Shown: positions 27,228 through 36,904, counted from the stretch's first letter. The stretch: 64,000 nt of DNA from Pseudomonadota bacterium (GCA_021845985.1 JAJZES010000043.1:186001-250000); one strand, 5' to 3'. The notes: generated by a model from the letters alone, not told the origin. A program made the numbers and translations.

Positions 27228-28042
27228 ACTATCGCCACGCCTTTCACGCCGGCAATTTCGCCGATTGCATCAAGCACGCGCTGCTGGTCTGGCTGCTGCG
27301 GACGATGCAGCGCAAGCCGGCGGCGCTGATGGTGCTCGACACCCATGCCGGGCTCGGCCGCTACGACCTCACCACCGGTCCGGCCGCCCGCACCGGAGAA
27401 TGGCGGCACGGCATCGCCCGGCTGCTCGAGCAGCCGCCGCCGGCACTCGCCGATTATGTCGATCTGGTCGGGCGCCTGGGCCTCTACCCCGGCTCGCCGG
27501 TGCTGCTCCGCGCGCTGCTGCGCCCGGCCGACCGGCTCGCCTGCTGCGAACTGCATCCAGAGGACTGCGACATCCTGCGCGCCGCCTTTACCCGCGACCG
27601 GCAGGTCGCGGTGCATCACCGCGACGCCTGGGAGGCGCTCGGGGCGCTGCTGCCGCCGGCCGAGAAACGCGGGCTGATCCTGATCGACCCGCCGTTCGAG
27701 GCGCCGGACGAGTTCGACCGGCTGGCTGCCGGCATCAGGCTGGCGCATCGGCGCTTTCCGCAGGGCGTCATCGCCGCGTGGTATCCGATCAAGCATCTGG
27801 CGCCGGTGCGCGCCTTTCACACGGCGCTGCGCGACAGCCCGGTACGCGACGTGGTGGCGGCGGAGCTGACGCTGCGCACCCCGCATGATCCGGCGCGGCT
27901 GAACGGCTGCGGACTGCTGATCGTCAACCCGCCCTGGCGGTTCGAGAGCGAGGCGGCGCCGATCCTCGCCGCTTTGCGCGACCGGCTGGGCGACGGCGAG
28001 GCGGGGGAGGGGTGCGGCATCGTGCGGCTGGTCGATGAATAG
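27224..28042 (+). CDS. rlmJ: 23S rRNA (adenine2030-N6)-methyltransferase RlmJ
   Basis: A 272-aa methyltransferase. It starts [20 protein letters not shown] (GTG start), the hallmark N-terminus of RlmJ. It has [13 protein letters not shown] (SAM-binding loop) and the catalytic LILIDPPFE (DPPF) motif, followed by YPIKH. It methylates A2030 of 23S rRNA. The start overlaps the tsaD stop (GTGA) and the gpsA start lies 8 bases inside its end, so tsaD-rlmJ-gpsA is one operon. Confidence 0.94.
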   Translation: MNYRHAFHAGNFADCIKHALLVWLLRTMQRKPAALMVLDTHAGLGRYDLTTGPAARTGEWRHGIARLLEQPPPALADYVDLVGRLGLYPGSPVLLRALLRPADRLACCELHPEDCDILRAAFTRDRQVAVHHRDAWEALGALLPPAEKRGLILIDPPFEAPDEFDRLAAGIRLAHRRFPQGVIAAWYPIKHLAPVRAFHTALRDSPVRDVVAAELTLRTPHDPARLNGCGLLIVNPPWRFESEAAPILAALRDRLGDGEAGEGCGIVRLVDE

Positions 28043-28973
28043 TGTCGCCGTCATCGGCGCCGGCGCCTGGGGCCTGGCGCTGTCACTGCAGGCGCAGCGG
28101 GCCGGGCGACGGGTGACGCTATGGGCGCGCGATCCGGCGCGCGTCGGGGCGCGGCTGCCGGGGGTGGCGCTGCCGGCGGCGATCACCGTTACCGGCACGT
28201 TGCCGGCGGCCGATCTGGTGCTGCTGGCGGTGCCGCTGCAGCATCTGCGCGGCATCGCCGCGGCGCTGCCGCCGGGCGGCCCGCTGCTGTGCTGCGCCAA
28301 GGGCATCGAGGCCGGCAGCCTCGCCCTGCCGCTGGAAATCCTCGCCGAGGCCCAGCCGGGCCGGCCGGCCGGTGTGCTGAGCGGCCCCAATTTCGCCCGC
28401 GAGATTGCCGCCGGCCAGCCCGCCGCCGCCGTCGTCGCCGCCGACACCGAGGCGCTGCGTGCCGAGATCGTCGCCGCACTGGCCAGCGCCGCGTTCCGTC
28501 TGTACGGCAACGACGACCCGGTCGGCGCGCAGGTCGGCGGCGCGGCGAAGAACGTCATCGCCATCGCCGCCGGCGCGGTGATCGGCGCCGGTCTCGGCGA
28601 AAATGCCCGCGCCGCGCTGATCACGCGCGGCCTTGCCGAACTCGGCCGGCTCGCCGCCGCCCTGGGCGGGCGGGCGGAGACGGTGGCCGGGCTGTCCGGT
28701 CTGGGCGATCTGCTGCTCACCGCGACCTCGCCGGCCAGCCGCAACTACAGCTTCGGCCTCGAACTCGGCGCCGGCGCAGGCGTCGCCGAGATCCTGGCGC
28801 GCCGCAGTGCGGTGACCGAGGGGGTGGCAACGGCCCCCGCCCTGGTCGCCCGCGCCATGCGGGCTGGCGCCGCGGTGCCGGTCTGCGCCGCGGTGGCGGG
28901 CGTGGTCGGCGGCCGGATCACGTTGCAACAGGCCATCGCCGCCCTGCTCGCCCGCCGGTTGCGCGACGAGTAG
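28035..28973 (+). CDS. gpsA: NAD(P)+-dependent glycerol-3-phosphate dehydrogenase
   Basis: A 312-aa GpsA, reducing dihydroxyacetone phosphate to sn-glycerol-3-phosphate for phospholipid synthesis. The Rossmann motif VIGAGAWGLALSLQAQRAG opens the protein. LSGPNFAREIAAG and AAKNVIAIAAGAVIGAGLGE (catalytic Lys) follow, then GLSGLGDLLLTATS and SRNYSFG. Length is slightly below the usual 330. About 250 bases without clear coding sequence follow, including a duplicated GGCGTGGTGC. Confidence 0.95.
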   Translation: MNSVAVIGAGAWGLALSLQAQRAGRRVTLWARDPARVGARLPGVALPAAITVTGTLPAADLVLLAVPLQHLRGIAAALPPGGPLLCCAKGIEAGSLALPLEILAEAQPGRPAGVLSGPNFAREIAAGQPAAAVVAADTEALRAEIVAALASAAFRLYGNDDPVGAQVGGAAKNVIAIAAGAVIGAGLGENARAALITRGLAELGRLAAALGGRAETVAGLSGLGDLLLTATSPASRNYSFGLELGAGAGVAEILARRSAVTEGVATAPALVARAMRAGAAVPVCAAVAGVVGGRITLQQAIAALLARRLRDE

Positions 28974-29221
28974 CGGCGTGGTGCGGCGTGGTGCGGCGCC
29001 ACGACCAGCTTGCATCGGATGGCGGGCGGCGCGACAACAGATGGTGTGTCAACGGAGTGCTGGCGTGTCCCCCGGACGTGGCGGTCAAAAACGTGAGGCA
29101 GAGTCGGATCGTGAGGCCGGGCGCGGCTTGCGGCGGCAATTCTTGTTGGTCCCGCGCCCCTATCCGAACTTGAAAAGCAACAGCCTGCTGCCGGCCGAGC
29201 ATCTGACGGGGTTCAACATCC

Positions 29222-30091
29222 ATGACCGGGACCGGGATCGAGACGCAGTTTCCCCGCACGCCTGAGCCGCCGGCCGGGTTGTCCCGATTCTGGGCGGCCG
29301 AAAAGGACAGGATTCTGCGGCAACTCCTGATTTCCGACATCGAACGCGACACCGGCCGCAAGCTGTTCGTCTATTTTGCCCGGCTCGATCAGGCGATTAC
29401 CGAATCCGACGCCGATGATCTTTCCGAAATCCTGCAACGGGCCGACGAGCCGGATCTCGACATCATGATCCACACCGCCGGCGGCCTGATCGACGCGGTC
29501 GAGGAACTCGTCGCCATGCTCCGTTTGCGCGGCCTGCGTTATCGCGTCGTCGTTCCGAGTTTTGCAAAGAGCGGCGGAACGCTGATCGCGCTTTCGGCTT
29601 ATGCCATTCTCCTCGGTGTCAATTCCGAACTTGGTCCCGTCGATCCACAGATGACAGTAGGTGAATATCGCTCCGTCTCGGCCGAATTCGTGGCGGCCGA
29701 TGACGGGCTGCCGAAGATCGTGCGCGACGTGGCAAGCACCAACGTTGCGCGCGGCAAGAAGCTTGCGCGCGCGAATCTTCGACAGATTTTGGGGATCGGG
29801 CTGGATGAGCCGGTTGACGAATTGCCGGCGGCAGGCGACACGCGACTTGATATTGCCCTGAAGAAATTGTCTTCCCCTGCCGGATTCGGCTCGCACGGGG
29901 CGGTGATCGACTTCACCGAAGCGAAGGCGCTCGGGCTTCCGGTCGTCTGGATGGCGCCGGAGTCGATGTTGTGGAAACGAATTTGGTTGCTGCATTGCCT
30001 CTACGACTTCGACACCAAGCGCGACAATATCGGCAAGATCATCGAGAGCGTCCTCGACAGCATCGCCCGGCCGCCGCTCGTATGGGATTAG
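29222..30091 (+). CDS. SDH/ClpP-fold serine protease-like protein
   Basis: A 289-aa member of the serine dehydrogenase proteinase (SDH, ClpP/crotonase-fold) family. Visible family features are IMIHTAGGLIDAVEELVAML (oxyanion Gly-Gly and helix), VVVPSFAKSGGTLIALSAYA with probable nucleophile Ser117, and NSELGPVDPQMTVGEY. There is no signal peptide or clear membrane helix; similar proteins are cytoplasmic or membrane-associated peptidases. Codon choice is visibly less GC-biased than its neighbours (more A/T in third positions), and it interrupts the space between gpsA and murJ, suggesting acquisition. Cleavage target unknown. Confidence 0.82.
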   Translation: MTGTGIETQFPRTPEPPAGLSRFWAAEKDRILRQLLISDIERDTGRKLFVYFARLDQAITESDADDLSEILQRADEPDLDIMIHTAGGLIDAVEELVAMLRLRGLRYRVVVPSFAKSGGTLIALSAYAILLGVNSELGPVDPQMTVGEYRSVSAEFVAADDGLPKIVRDVASTNVARGKKLARANLRQILGIGLDEPVDELPAAGDTRLDIALKKLSSPAGFGSHGAVIDFTEAKALGLPVVWMAPESMLWKRIWLLHCLYDFDTKRDNIGKIIESVLDSIARPPLVWD

Positions 30092-30122
30092 GCCCGCCGC
30101 TTTCACGCAAGGGTGGGGGCGC

Positions 30123-31688
30123 ATGGTCCGTGGCATCCTGACTGTCGGCGGCTGGACGATGGCCAGCCGCCTTCTCGGCTTCGCGCGCGATATTCTGATC
30201 GCGGCGCTGCTCGGCGCCGGCCCGGTGGCCGACGCGTTCTTCGTCGCCAACCGGCTGCCCAACCTGTTCCGCCGCCTGTTCGGCGAGGGCGCGTTCAACG
30301 CCGCCTTCGTCCCCGCCTTCTCCGCCCTGCTCAGCGGCGAGGGGCGCGCCGCCGCCGCGGCCTTCGCCGGTCAGGCGGCCTCGGTGATGACGTTCTGGCT
30401 GCTCGGGCTGACCATCCTGGCGGAAATCTTCATGCCGCAGGTGCTGGCGGTGATCGCGCCCGGCTTCTCCGACCTGCCGCACAAGTTCGCTCTGGCGGTG
30501 ACGCTGAGCCGCATCGCCTTTCCCTATATGCCGCTGATCTGCCTGACCGCGCTGGTCTCGGGCGTGCTCAACGGGCTGGACCGCTTCGCCGCCGCCGCCG
30601 CCGCGCCGATCCTCTACAACGTCATTTCCATCGCCTTCATGCTCGGCCTCGCCGGCGTGCTGCCGACCGCGGGGCACGCGCTGGCGCTGGCGGTCAGCGT
30701 CTCCGGCATCTTCCAGCTCGCCATGGTGATGTGGGCGGCACGGGCGGCGGGCATGGCGCTGCACCTGCCGCGGCCTCGGCTGACGCCCGAGGTGCGGGTG
30801 CTGCTGCGCCGGATGCTGCCGGGGCTGCTCGGCGCCGGGGTGACGCAGCTCAACCTGTCGGTCGATGTCATCATCGGCAGTCTGCTGCCGCCGGGCACCG
30901 TCTCGGTGCTCTATTATGCCGACCGGGTGAACCAGTTGCCGCTCGGCACCATCGGCGCGGCGGTGGGCACGGCGCTGCTGCCGGCGCTGTCGCGGCAGGT
31001 GCATGGCAAGACCCCGCGCGAGGCGGTGGCGACGCTCAACCGCGCCATCGAGTTCGCGCTGCTGCTGACCCTGCCGGCGGCGCTGGCGCTGGCGGTGTGC
31101 AGCGTGCCGATCATCGCCGTGCTGTTCGGCCGCGGCGCCTTCGACCCCGCGTCGGTGGTGAAATCGGCCAACGCCATGGCCGCCTATGCGGCGGGGCTGC
31201 CGGCCTTCGTGCTGGTCAAGGTGCTGGTGCCGGCATTCTTCGCCCGCGGCGATACCGGGGTGCCGGTGAAGGTCGGCATGGCGGCGGTGGCGCTGAATCT
31301 GGCGCTGAACCTGCTGTTCATGACGCCACTCGGCTATCTCGGGCCGCCGCTGGCCTCGACCGTGGCGGCCTGGGCCAATGTCGCGGCGCTCGGGATGATT
31401 CTGCTGCGCCGCGGGCATTTCGCCCCCGACCCGGTGCTGCGCCGGCGGGTGCCGCGCATGGTGCTGGCCGGCGGGGTGATGGCGGCGGTGCTGTGGGGCA
31501 TGACGGGCAGCGTCTATGCCGCGCTCGACACCGGCGGCGGGCACGGGCTGCGCTGGCTCGGTCTGGCGCTGCTGGTCGGCGGCGGCATGCTGGCCTATGG
31601 CGCCGCCGGCCAGGGCCTCGGCGCCTTCGACCTGCGCGAGGTGGTGGCACGGCTGGCGCGGCGGCGGCGGCCGGAAGCGGTCGGATGA
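30123..31688 (+). CDS. murJ: Lipid II flippase MurJ (MviN)
   Basis: A 521-aa polytopic membrane protein of the MOP superfamily with about fourteen hydrophobic helices. N-terminal signature: RLLGFARDILIAALLGAGPV, then ADAFFVANRLPNLFRRLFGE and GAFNAAFVPAF. It flips lipid II across the inner membrane for peptidoglycan synthesis. GGGTGGGGGC just upstream acts as ribosome site for ATG 30123. Its 3' end converges with the YqaA-type gene 18 bases away. Confidence 0.95.
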   Translation: MVRGILTVGGWTMASRLLGFARDILIAALLGAGPVADAFFVANRLPNLFRRLFGEGAFNAAFVPAFSALLSGEGRAAAAAFAGQAASVMTFWLLGLTILAEIFMPQVLAVIAPGFSDLPHKFALAVTLSRIAFPYMPLICLTALVSGVLNGLDRFAAAAAAPILYNVISIAFMLGLAGVLPTAGHALALAVSVSGIFQLAMVMWAARAAGMALHLPRPRLTPEVRVLLRRMLPGLLGAGVTQLNLSVDVIIGSLLPPGTVSVLYYADRVNQLPLGTIGAAVGTALLPALSRQVHGKTPREAVATLNRAIEFALLLTLPAALALAVCSVPIIAVLFGRGAFDPASVVKSANAMAAYAAGLPAFVLVKVLVPAFFARGDTGVPVKVGMAAVALNLALNLLFMTPLGYLGPPLASTVAAWANVAALGMILLRRGHFAPDPVLRRRVPRMVLAGGVMAAVLWGMTGSVYAALDTGGGHGLRWLGLALLVGGGMLAYGAAGQGLGAFDLREVVARLARRRRPEAVG

Positions 31689-31706
31689 GGCCGCCGGCGG
31701 CGCCGC

Positions 31707-32285
31707 CTATAACAGGCGCAGCACGACGATCCCGCCGACCACGCCCGCCGCCAGCGCCGCCGTCACCAGCGCCAGCCGCCGGTCGATGAAATCGCGCAGC
31801 GGCGCGCCGAAATGCCGCACCAGCCCGGCCAGCATCAGAAAGCGCGCCCCGCGCGTCACCAGACTGGCCGCCATGAACAGCGCAAAATTGAAATGCGCGG
31901 CGCCGGAGGCGATGGTGACCAGCTTGTAGGGGATCGGCGTCAGCCCCTTCAGCAGGATCAGCCACACGCCCCAGCGCGCATAGGTCGCCTGAAACCGCGC
32001 GAACATGTCGTGATAGCCATAGGCGGCGAGCAGCGGCGCGGCGAGGCGGTCGAACACCGCGTAGCCGATAAGGTAGCCAAGGGCGCCGCCGGCGACGCTC
32101 GATACAGTGCAGATCATCGCCAGCCGCCACGCCCGCGCCGGCCGCGCCAGCGCCATCGGCACCAGCAGCGCGTCGGGCGGGATCGGCAAGATGCTGCTTT
32201 CGGCAAAGGCGATGGCGGCCAGCCACCACGCCGCATGCGGCGAGGCGGCGAGGGCGAACACGCGGCCATAGAGGGTTCGCAACAT
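31707..32285 (-). CDS. YqaA-family (DedA/VTT-type) membrane protein
   Basis: A 192-aa inner-membrane protein of the SNARE-associated/VTT superfamily. It shows AFAESSILPIPPDALLVPMA, a glycine-rich helix (GGALGYLIGY), and GLTPIPYKLVTIASGAAHFN, the re-entrant-loop motif of the YqaA branch. Related DedA proteins move or scramble lipid carriers. ATG at 32285 was chosen; upstream in-frame residues lie within the divergent promoter region. Function not established. Confidence 0.85.
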   Translation of the reverse strand: MLRTLYGRVFALAASPHAAWWLAAIAFAESSILPIPPDALLVPMALARPARAWRLAMICTVSSVAGGALGYLIGYAVFDRLAAPLLAAYGYHDMFARFQATYARWGVWLILLKGLTPIPYKLVTIASGAAHFNFALFMAASLVTRGARFLMLAGLVRHFGAPLRDFIDRRLALVTAALAAGVVGGIVVLRLL

Positions 32286-32415
32286 CCCCCTGCCATGCCA
32301 CGGCGCCGGCACGTCTGGCAACCAGTGAGCCACCGGCAGGCTGGCCACGGCGGCGCCGCTGCCGCTATCGTCCGCGGTCGTGGACGCCAAGGTCCAGGAC
32401 GACGGGAGACCGATC

Positions 32416-32877
32416 ATGCGCCGTATGCTCGCCTGTGTGGTGGCGCTCGCCGCCATGTTGCCGCTGCCGGGCGAGGCGGCGCCGCCACCGCACGCCTGGC
32501 TGTTCGGCGCCTGGACCGGCGGCCTGTTCCCCGCCCCCTCGCCGCTGACCGCGGCCGCCTGCCTCGGCCAGCCGACGATTATCTTCACCCGCGACGTGGT
32601 GATGCGGGCGACGCTGACCGAGCCGACCTATATCGAGCGGGTGGTGGCGACGGCGCGTACCGGACCCGGCCGCACCGACTTCACCTTCGCCCCGCTGGCG
32701 CCGCCGGCGGCGGACGACGCGGCCAATCCGCTGACGGCGCTGTCCGCCGCGCCGGGCGGCGGCTTCGGCTGCGAGGCGGCGGACGTGCTGCATGTGCAGC
32801 GTCATGGCGACAACGAGATTTCCTTCCCCGGCTGCACCGATTTCCCCAACCCGCTGGTGCGCTGCCCGAGCAAGTGA
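32416..32877 (+). CDS. Secreted hypothetical protein
   Basis: A 153-aa protein of unknown function. Residues 1-22 are a clear signal peptide (MLACVVALAAMLPLPGEAA ending near Ala-Ala), so it is exported. The mature part has three Cys and a conserved-looking start HAWLFGAWTGGLFPAPS; no domain is recognised. ATG at 32416 is preferred to 32380 since GGGAG (32404-32408) is well spaced and the signal peptide then begins directly. It is divergent from the YqaA-type gene and convergent with the ALDH7 gene. Confidence 0.75.
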   Translation: MRRMLACVVALAAMLPLPGEAAPPPHAWLFGAWTGGLFPAPSPLTAAACLGQPTIIFTRDVVMRATLTEPTYIERVVATARTGPGRTDFTFAPLAPPAADDAANPLTALSAAPGGGFGCEAADVLHVQRHGDNEISFPGCTDFPNPLVRCPSK

Positions 32878-32887
32878 CGCGGCGGCC

Positions 32888-34444
32888 TCACACCACGTCG
32901 AAGCGGACGCCCTGCGCCAGCGGCAGGGTGCGCCCGTAGTTGATGGTGTTGGTGGCGCGGCGCATATAGGCGCGCCATGCGTCCGAGCCGGACTCGCGGC
33001 CGCCGCCGGTCTCCTTCTCGCCGCCGAAGGCGCCGCCGATTTCGGCGCCTGACGGGCCGATATTGACATTGGCAATGCCGCAGTCCGAGCCGCACGCCGA
33101 CATGAAGATCTCCGCCTCGCGCAGATCATTGGTGAAGATCGACGACGACAGACCCTGCGGCACGTCGTTGTGCAGCGCCAGCGCCGCCTCGAACGAGGTG
33201 ACGCGGATGACATACAGGATCGGCGCGAAGGTCTCCTCGATCACCGGGCCGGTCTGCGCCGGCATCTCGATCAGCGCCGGGCGGACATAGAAGGCATCGG
33301 CCGCCCCCTCGACCATGACCCGCTCGCCGCCGGTGACCTGGCCGCCGGCGGCGGTGGCGGCGGCGATTGCCCGGCGCATCGCGGCGAAGGCATGGCCGTC
33401 GATCAGCGGGCCGATCAATGTGCCGGCGGCCAGCGGATTGCCGACGGCGACGCTGGCATAGGCGGATTTCAGGCGGTCAACCAGCGCGTCATAGACGCTG
33501 GTATGGACCAACAGCCGGCGCAGCGTGGTGCAGCGCTGACCGGCGGTGCCCATGGCGGCGAAGGCGACGCCGCGCAGCGTCAGATCGAGATCGGCGGAGG
33601 CGCCGACGATGGCGGCATTGTTGCCGCCCAGTTCGAGCAGCGCGCGGCCGAAGCGGCGCGCCACGCGCGGGCCGACGGCGCGGCCCATGGCGGTTGATCC
33701 GGTGGCCGAGACCAGCGCCACCTTGGCATCATCGACCAGACCCTCGCCGACATCGCGCCCGCCGATCAGCAGCGCCGACAACCCATCGGGGGCGGTGCCG
33801 CCGGCGGCGCGGAAGCGCGCCAGCGCGCGGGTGAACAAGGCCTGCGTGGCCATCGCCGTCAGCGGCGTCTTCTCGGACGGTTTCCAGACGCAGGCATTGC
33901 CGCAGACCAGCGCCAGCGCGGCATTCCACGACCAGACGGCGACCGGGAAGTTGAACGCCGAGATGATCCCGACGACGCCGAGCGGGTGCCACGTCTCCAT
34001 CATCCGGTGCTCGCCGCGCTCGGTGGCGATGGTCAGGCCATAAAGCTGGCGCGACAGGCCGACGGCAAAATCGCAGATGTCGATCATTTCCTGGACCTCG
34101 CCGAGACCCTCGGAGGTGATCTTGCCGACCTCGATCGAGACCAGCCGGCCGAGGGCGGCTTTGTGGGTGCGCAGTTCCTCGCCGAGCAGGCGGACCAGTT
34201 CGCCGCGCCTGGGCGCCGGGGTGGTGCGCCAGTCGCGGAACGCGGCAGCCGCCGCCTCGATCGTCGCGGCGGCGCCGGCGGCGTCGGTGCTGGGCAGCGC
34301 CGCCAGGACCTCGCCGGTGATCGGCGAGCGGACGGTCAGGTCGCCGCCGACCAGCGCCGATCCGGCAATGCCGAACCCTTCCAGGATGGTGGCGGTCTCG
34401 GTCCGAAGGCTGGTGGCCGATGGCCGGCCGGCGTCAGCGGTCAT
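32888..34444 (-). CDS. ALDH7-type aldehyde dehydrogenase (L-aminoadipate-semialdehyde / piperideine-6-carboxylate dehydrogenase)
   Basis: A 518-aa NAD(P)+-dependent aldehyde dehydrogenase. The motifs are VVGIISAFNFPVAVWSWNAA, ALLELGGNNAAIVGASADL (catalytic Glu), and MGTAGQRCTTLRRLLVH (catalytic Cys). The C-terminal block IANVNIGPSGAEIGGAFGGE then KETGGGRESGSDAWRAYM is characteristic of the ALDH7/antiquitin branch, which oxidises 2-aminoadipate semialdehyde in lysine or pipecolate breakdown. AGGAG precedes ATG 34444. No other lysine-catabolism gene is adjacent. Substrate is inferred from family. Confidence 0.88.
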   Translation of the reverse strand: MTADAGRPSATSLRTETATILEGFGIAGSALVGGDLTVRSPITGEVLAALPSTDAAGAAATIEAAAAAFRDWRTTPAPRRGELVRLLGEELRTHKAALGRLVSIEVGKITSEGLGEVQEMIDICDFAVGLSRQLYGLTIATERGEHRMMETWHPLGVVGIISAFNFPVAVWSWNAALALVCGNACVWKPSEKTPLTAMATQALFTRALARFRAAGGTAPDGLSALLIGGRDVGEGLVDDAKVALVSATGSTAMGRAVGPRVARRFGRALLELGGNNAAIVGASADLDLTLRGVAFAAMGTAGQRCTTLRRLLVHTSVYDALVDRLKSAYASVAVGNPLAAGTLIGPLIDGHAFAAMRRAIAAATAAGGQVTGGERVMVEGAADAFYVRPALIEMPAQTGPVIEETFAPILYVIRVTSFEAALALHNDVPQGLSSSIFTNDLREAEIFMSACGSDCGIANVNIGPSGAEIGGAFGGEKETGGGRESGSDAWRAYMRRATNTINYGRTLPLAQGVRFDVV

Positions 34445-34646
34445 GTCGCGCTCCTGCGATGTGCAGATAGATCTCTGCCGGACGCGCACGGCTGAAGGCG
34501 CGCGGGTGGGCGGCGGCATCGTAGAATACCGCCCGGCGGCGCAAAACCCGCTGGCTGCGGGTCAGCACGGCGCACGCCGGCGGGCTGCTTTCGTTCCCCT
34601 CCCTTGGCGGGAGGCAACGCCGCGCCGCGGCCAGCACCCGGCCGGC

Positions 34647-35783
34647 CTATCCCCAGGCCAGCGCGGCCTCCGGTCCGAGCAGGATTTCCAGCGACCGCAG
34701 CCGCTCCACCGGCGCCATCTGCGCCTCCCCCGCCATGCGCCGGGCCAGCGCCTGCAGCCCGCGGTCATAGGCGCCGGCATCGCCGAGCCGCCGTCCGACC
34801 GCGTCCAGCCGGCGCAGGTCGCGTAATGCCGCCTCCGGCGCCGCCACGGCGAGCTGCGCGGCGGCATCGCTGAACTGCGCCCGGCAGGTCTCGTCCAAGC
34901 GGCGGCGGGCGGCGACGATGCGGGCGCGGCGGCCGGGACGTTGGGTCGTCGCCGACTCCGCCGCCAGCCCGTCCAGCAGCAGCGTCGCCCGGCGCATCTG
35001 ATCGGCCAGCAGGGCGAGCGGCAGCGGCTCGGCGCTGCTCTTGGCGGTGCCCTCGATCAAAAAGTCGAGCGCGCGGTCCACCGCCGCCCGCCCCTCCGCC
35101 CCGCCCTGGCCGGCAAGCTCTTCGGCCAGCCGCAGCACCTCGCCAGCATCCGGCAGGATCGCCATGACCAGCGCCACCGCCATCGCCAGCACCGCCGGCC
35201 CAGACGCGGCGACGCGCCGCAGCAGCGCCGCCGCCGCCGCGGCATCCTCGCTGCAGGCAAGCTGGTGCAGCGCCATCCCCTCGGCGAGCAGCGCCGCCAT
35301 CGGACGCACCAGCGGGTCATGCAGCGCCACCGGCAGCCCGGTCGCCTCGTGCCAGCGCGGCGGCGGCGGCGCGCTGCGCAACAGCGCCGCGGCAGCCGGC
35401 CACAGCAGCCCCCCGGCGGCAATCAGCACCGTTGCATCGGCGGTGGTGTGGCCGTCGAGCATGGCATCCAGCGCCAGCGCCTGCGCCGGCAACGCCGCCC
35501 GCAGCGCCGCCGCCAGCGGCACCAGCACCGAACGCGGGATGCTCGGCTCGCCCGGCCGCCACGCCGGCGCCGGCACGATCAGCCGATCGAGCGGCAGGAA
35601 CAGCAGCCGGGTCAGGCTCAGCGCCCGATCCGGCCGCAGCATTGCCAGACGCGGCCGCAGCGGCGCGATCAGCGCATCGGCGGCGCCGCGCTCGGTCATC
35701 CGATCGACCATGGCGACGACGCGCGCCACCTGTCCGTCGGCCGCGTCCAGCAGATCGCGGCGCAGCGCACCAAGCCGGTTCAT
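34647..35783 (-). CDS. Conserved-looking hypothetical protein, Ala/Leu-rich helical
   Basis: A 378-aa soluble protein of unknown function, starting MNRLGALRRDLLDAADGQ. It is strongly helical, rich in Ala, Leu and Arg, with no signal peptide or convincing membrane segment; hydrophobic stretches such as AVLAMAVALVMAILP are short. I recognise no domain. The ATG at 35783 overlaps the stop of the following unknown gene (35780-36904), so the two are coupled and probably act together. Unbroken frame, codon use and coupling support a real gene. Confidence 0.65.
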   Translation of the reverse strand: MNRLGALRRDLLDAADGQVARVVAMVDRMTERGAADALIAPLRPRLAMLRPDRALSLTRLLFLPLDRLIVPAPAWRPGEPSIPRSVLVPLAAALRAALPAQALALDAMLDGHTTADATVLIAAGGLLWPAAAALLRSAPPPPRWHEATGLPVALHDPLVRPMAALLAEGMALHQLACSEDAAAAAALLRRVAASGPAVLAMAVALVMAILPDAGEVLRLAEELAGQGGAEGRAAVDRALDFLIEGTAKSSAEPLPLALLADQMRRATLLLDGLAAESATTQRPGRRARIVAARRRLDETCRAQFSDAAAQLAVAAPEAALRDLRRLDAVGRRLGDAGAYDRGLQALARRMAGEAQMAPVERLRSLEILLGPEAALAWG

Positions 35784-36904
35784 CCCGGACCGTCCGGCGC
35801 AAGGGTGCGCAGCATCTCGTTGCGGGCAACCAGATCCTGAAACGCCAGGGCACTGCGCCAGCCCTCGACGCGCGGCGAGCGGCGACAAAGCCGCGGCGCC
35901 GCGCCGTCGCCGACCCCGGCGCGCGGCAGCACCGGCACCAGTTCGACCATCTCGGCCAGCGTGGCGGCGCGGCTGATACGCTCGTCGTCATGCTGCCAGA
36001 GCAGGCAGATGCGCTGCCAGCCGTCGAGCAGCCAGTCGGCCTCGCCGGCGCGCCGGGTCACCGCCGCGGGGTCGGCGGCCCAGTCCCGCAGCAGGGCCGG
36101 CAGATTGTCCAGCAGCGCCTGGGCCTCGGCCAGCGCCGCCGCCGCCAGCGGCAGCATGGCGCGCGCCGCCGCCTCGACCCGCGCCGCGTCCACCCCGTCG
36201 CCCGCGCCGGCCTGCTCCTGCCAGACGCGCAGCCCGTCGGCGAGCGCCGCCAGCCCCGCCATCGCCAGGGGCAGGCGCGCCGCCGCCGCCTGCCGGCCAA
36301 TGCCGATCGGGCCGAACAGGGCGGCCAATTCCTCCAGCATGATGGTCAGCGCCTCGGTGGAACGGCCAAACCGCGGCGCCAGCCCGGTCAGCGCGGCGCG
36401 CGCGCGCTGCTCCAGCGCCGCCCGCGCCTCCTGCTCGGGTGGCACCCGGCCAGGCTCTTGCGGCTCGGTCTGCTGCACCAGCAGCACCAGCATCTCGTAA
36501 TTGGCCAGCCGCCGCTGCTCCTCGGCGCGCAGCCGCGCGGCGGCGGCGGCGGCGGCGGCCTCGCGTCCGGCCAGTCCCTCCGCCGCCACATCGCGGGCCG
36601 CCTGCCGCACCGCGGCGGGGCTGACGCGGCGCACCGCGGCGAGGCGTTCGGTCAGCCGCCGGTCATGCAGCGTCGGGCTGCACAGCGCCGGCACGCCCTC
36701 CCATGGCAGGATATAGACGCCGAGCGCACCGGAGATATTCGGCACGACGAGTTCAAGCCCGCCACGCTCGCTGGCCCGCAGCCGGGCGCCGGCAAGCTGC
36801 GGCGTGGTGAACGGCACGGCCACGCCGCGCTCAAGGAAGCTCGCGGGCTGCCAGCCCTCGATCGGTCGCGGCAGCGCGGCGGCAGGGCCGGCCCCTGAGG
36901 GCAT
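35780..36904 (-). CDS. Hypothetical protein coupled to the preceding unknown gene
   Basis: A 374-aa protein of unknown function. The N-terminal third looks globular (RGGLELVVPNISGALGVYIL), followed by an Ala/Arg-rich helical region with a likely coiled coil (residues about 115-160) and a long helical C-terminal half. No known motif. An ATG at 36928 is in frame, but 36904 has GAGG at proper spacing and was chosen. First gene of a two-gene minus-strand operon located downstream of mfd and the 55-aa protein gene. Confidence 0.65.
   Translation of the reverse strand: MPSGAGPAAALPRPIEGWQPASFLERGVAVPFTTPQLAGARLRASERGGLELVVPNISGALGVYILPWEGVPALCSPTLHDRRLTERLAAVRRVSPAAVRQAARDVAAEGLAGREAAAAAAAARLRAEEQRRLANYEMLVLLVQQTEPQEPGRVPPEQEARAALEQRARAALTGLAPRFGRSTEALTIMLEELAALFGPIGIGRQAAAARLPLAMAGLAALADGLRVWQEQAGAGDGVDAARVEAAARAMLPLAAAALAEAQALLDNLPALLRDWAADPAAVTRRAGEADWLLDGWQRICLLWQHDDERISRAATLAEMVELVPVLPRAGVGDGAAPRLCRRSPRVEGWRSALAFQDLVARNEMLRTLAPDGPG

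Noticed and set aside
28978-29265. 95-codon frame between gpsA and the SDH-type protease
   Set aside because: No ribosome site, no motif and overlaps the real protease start in another frame.
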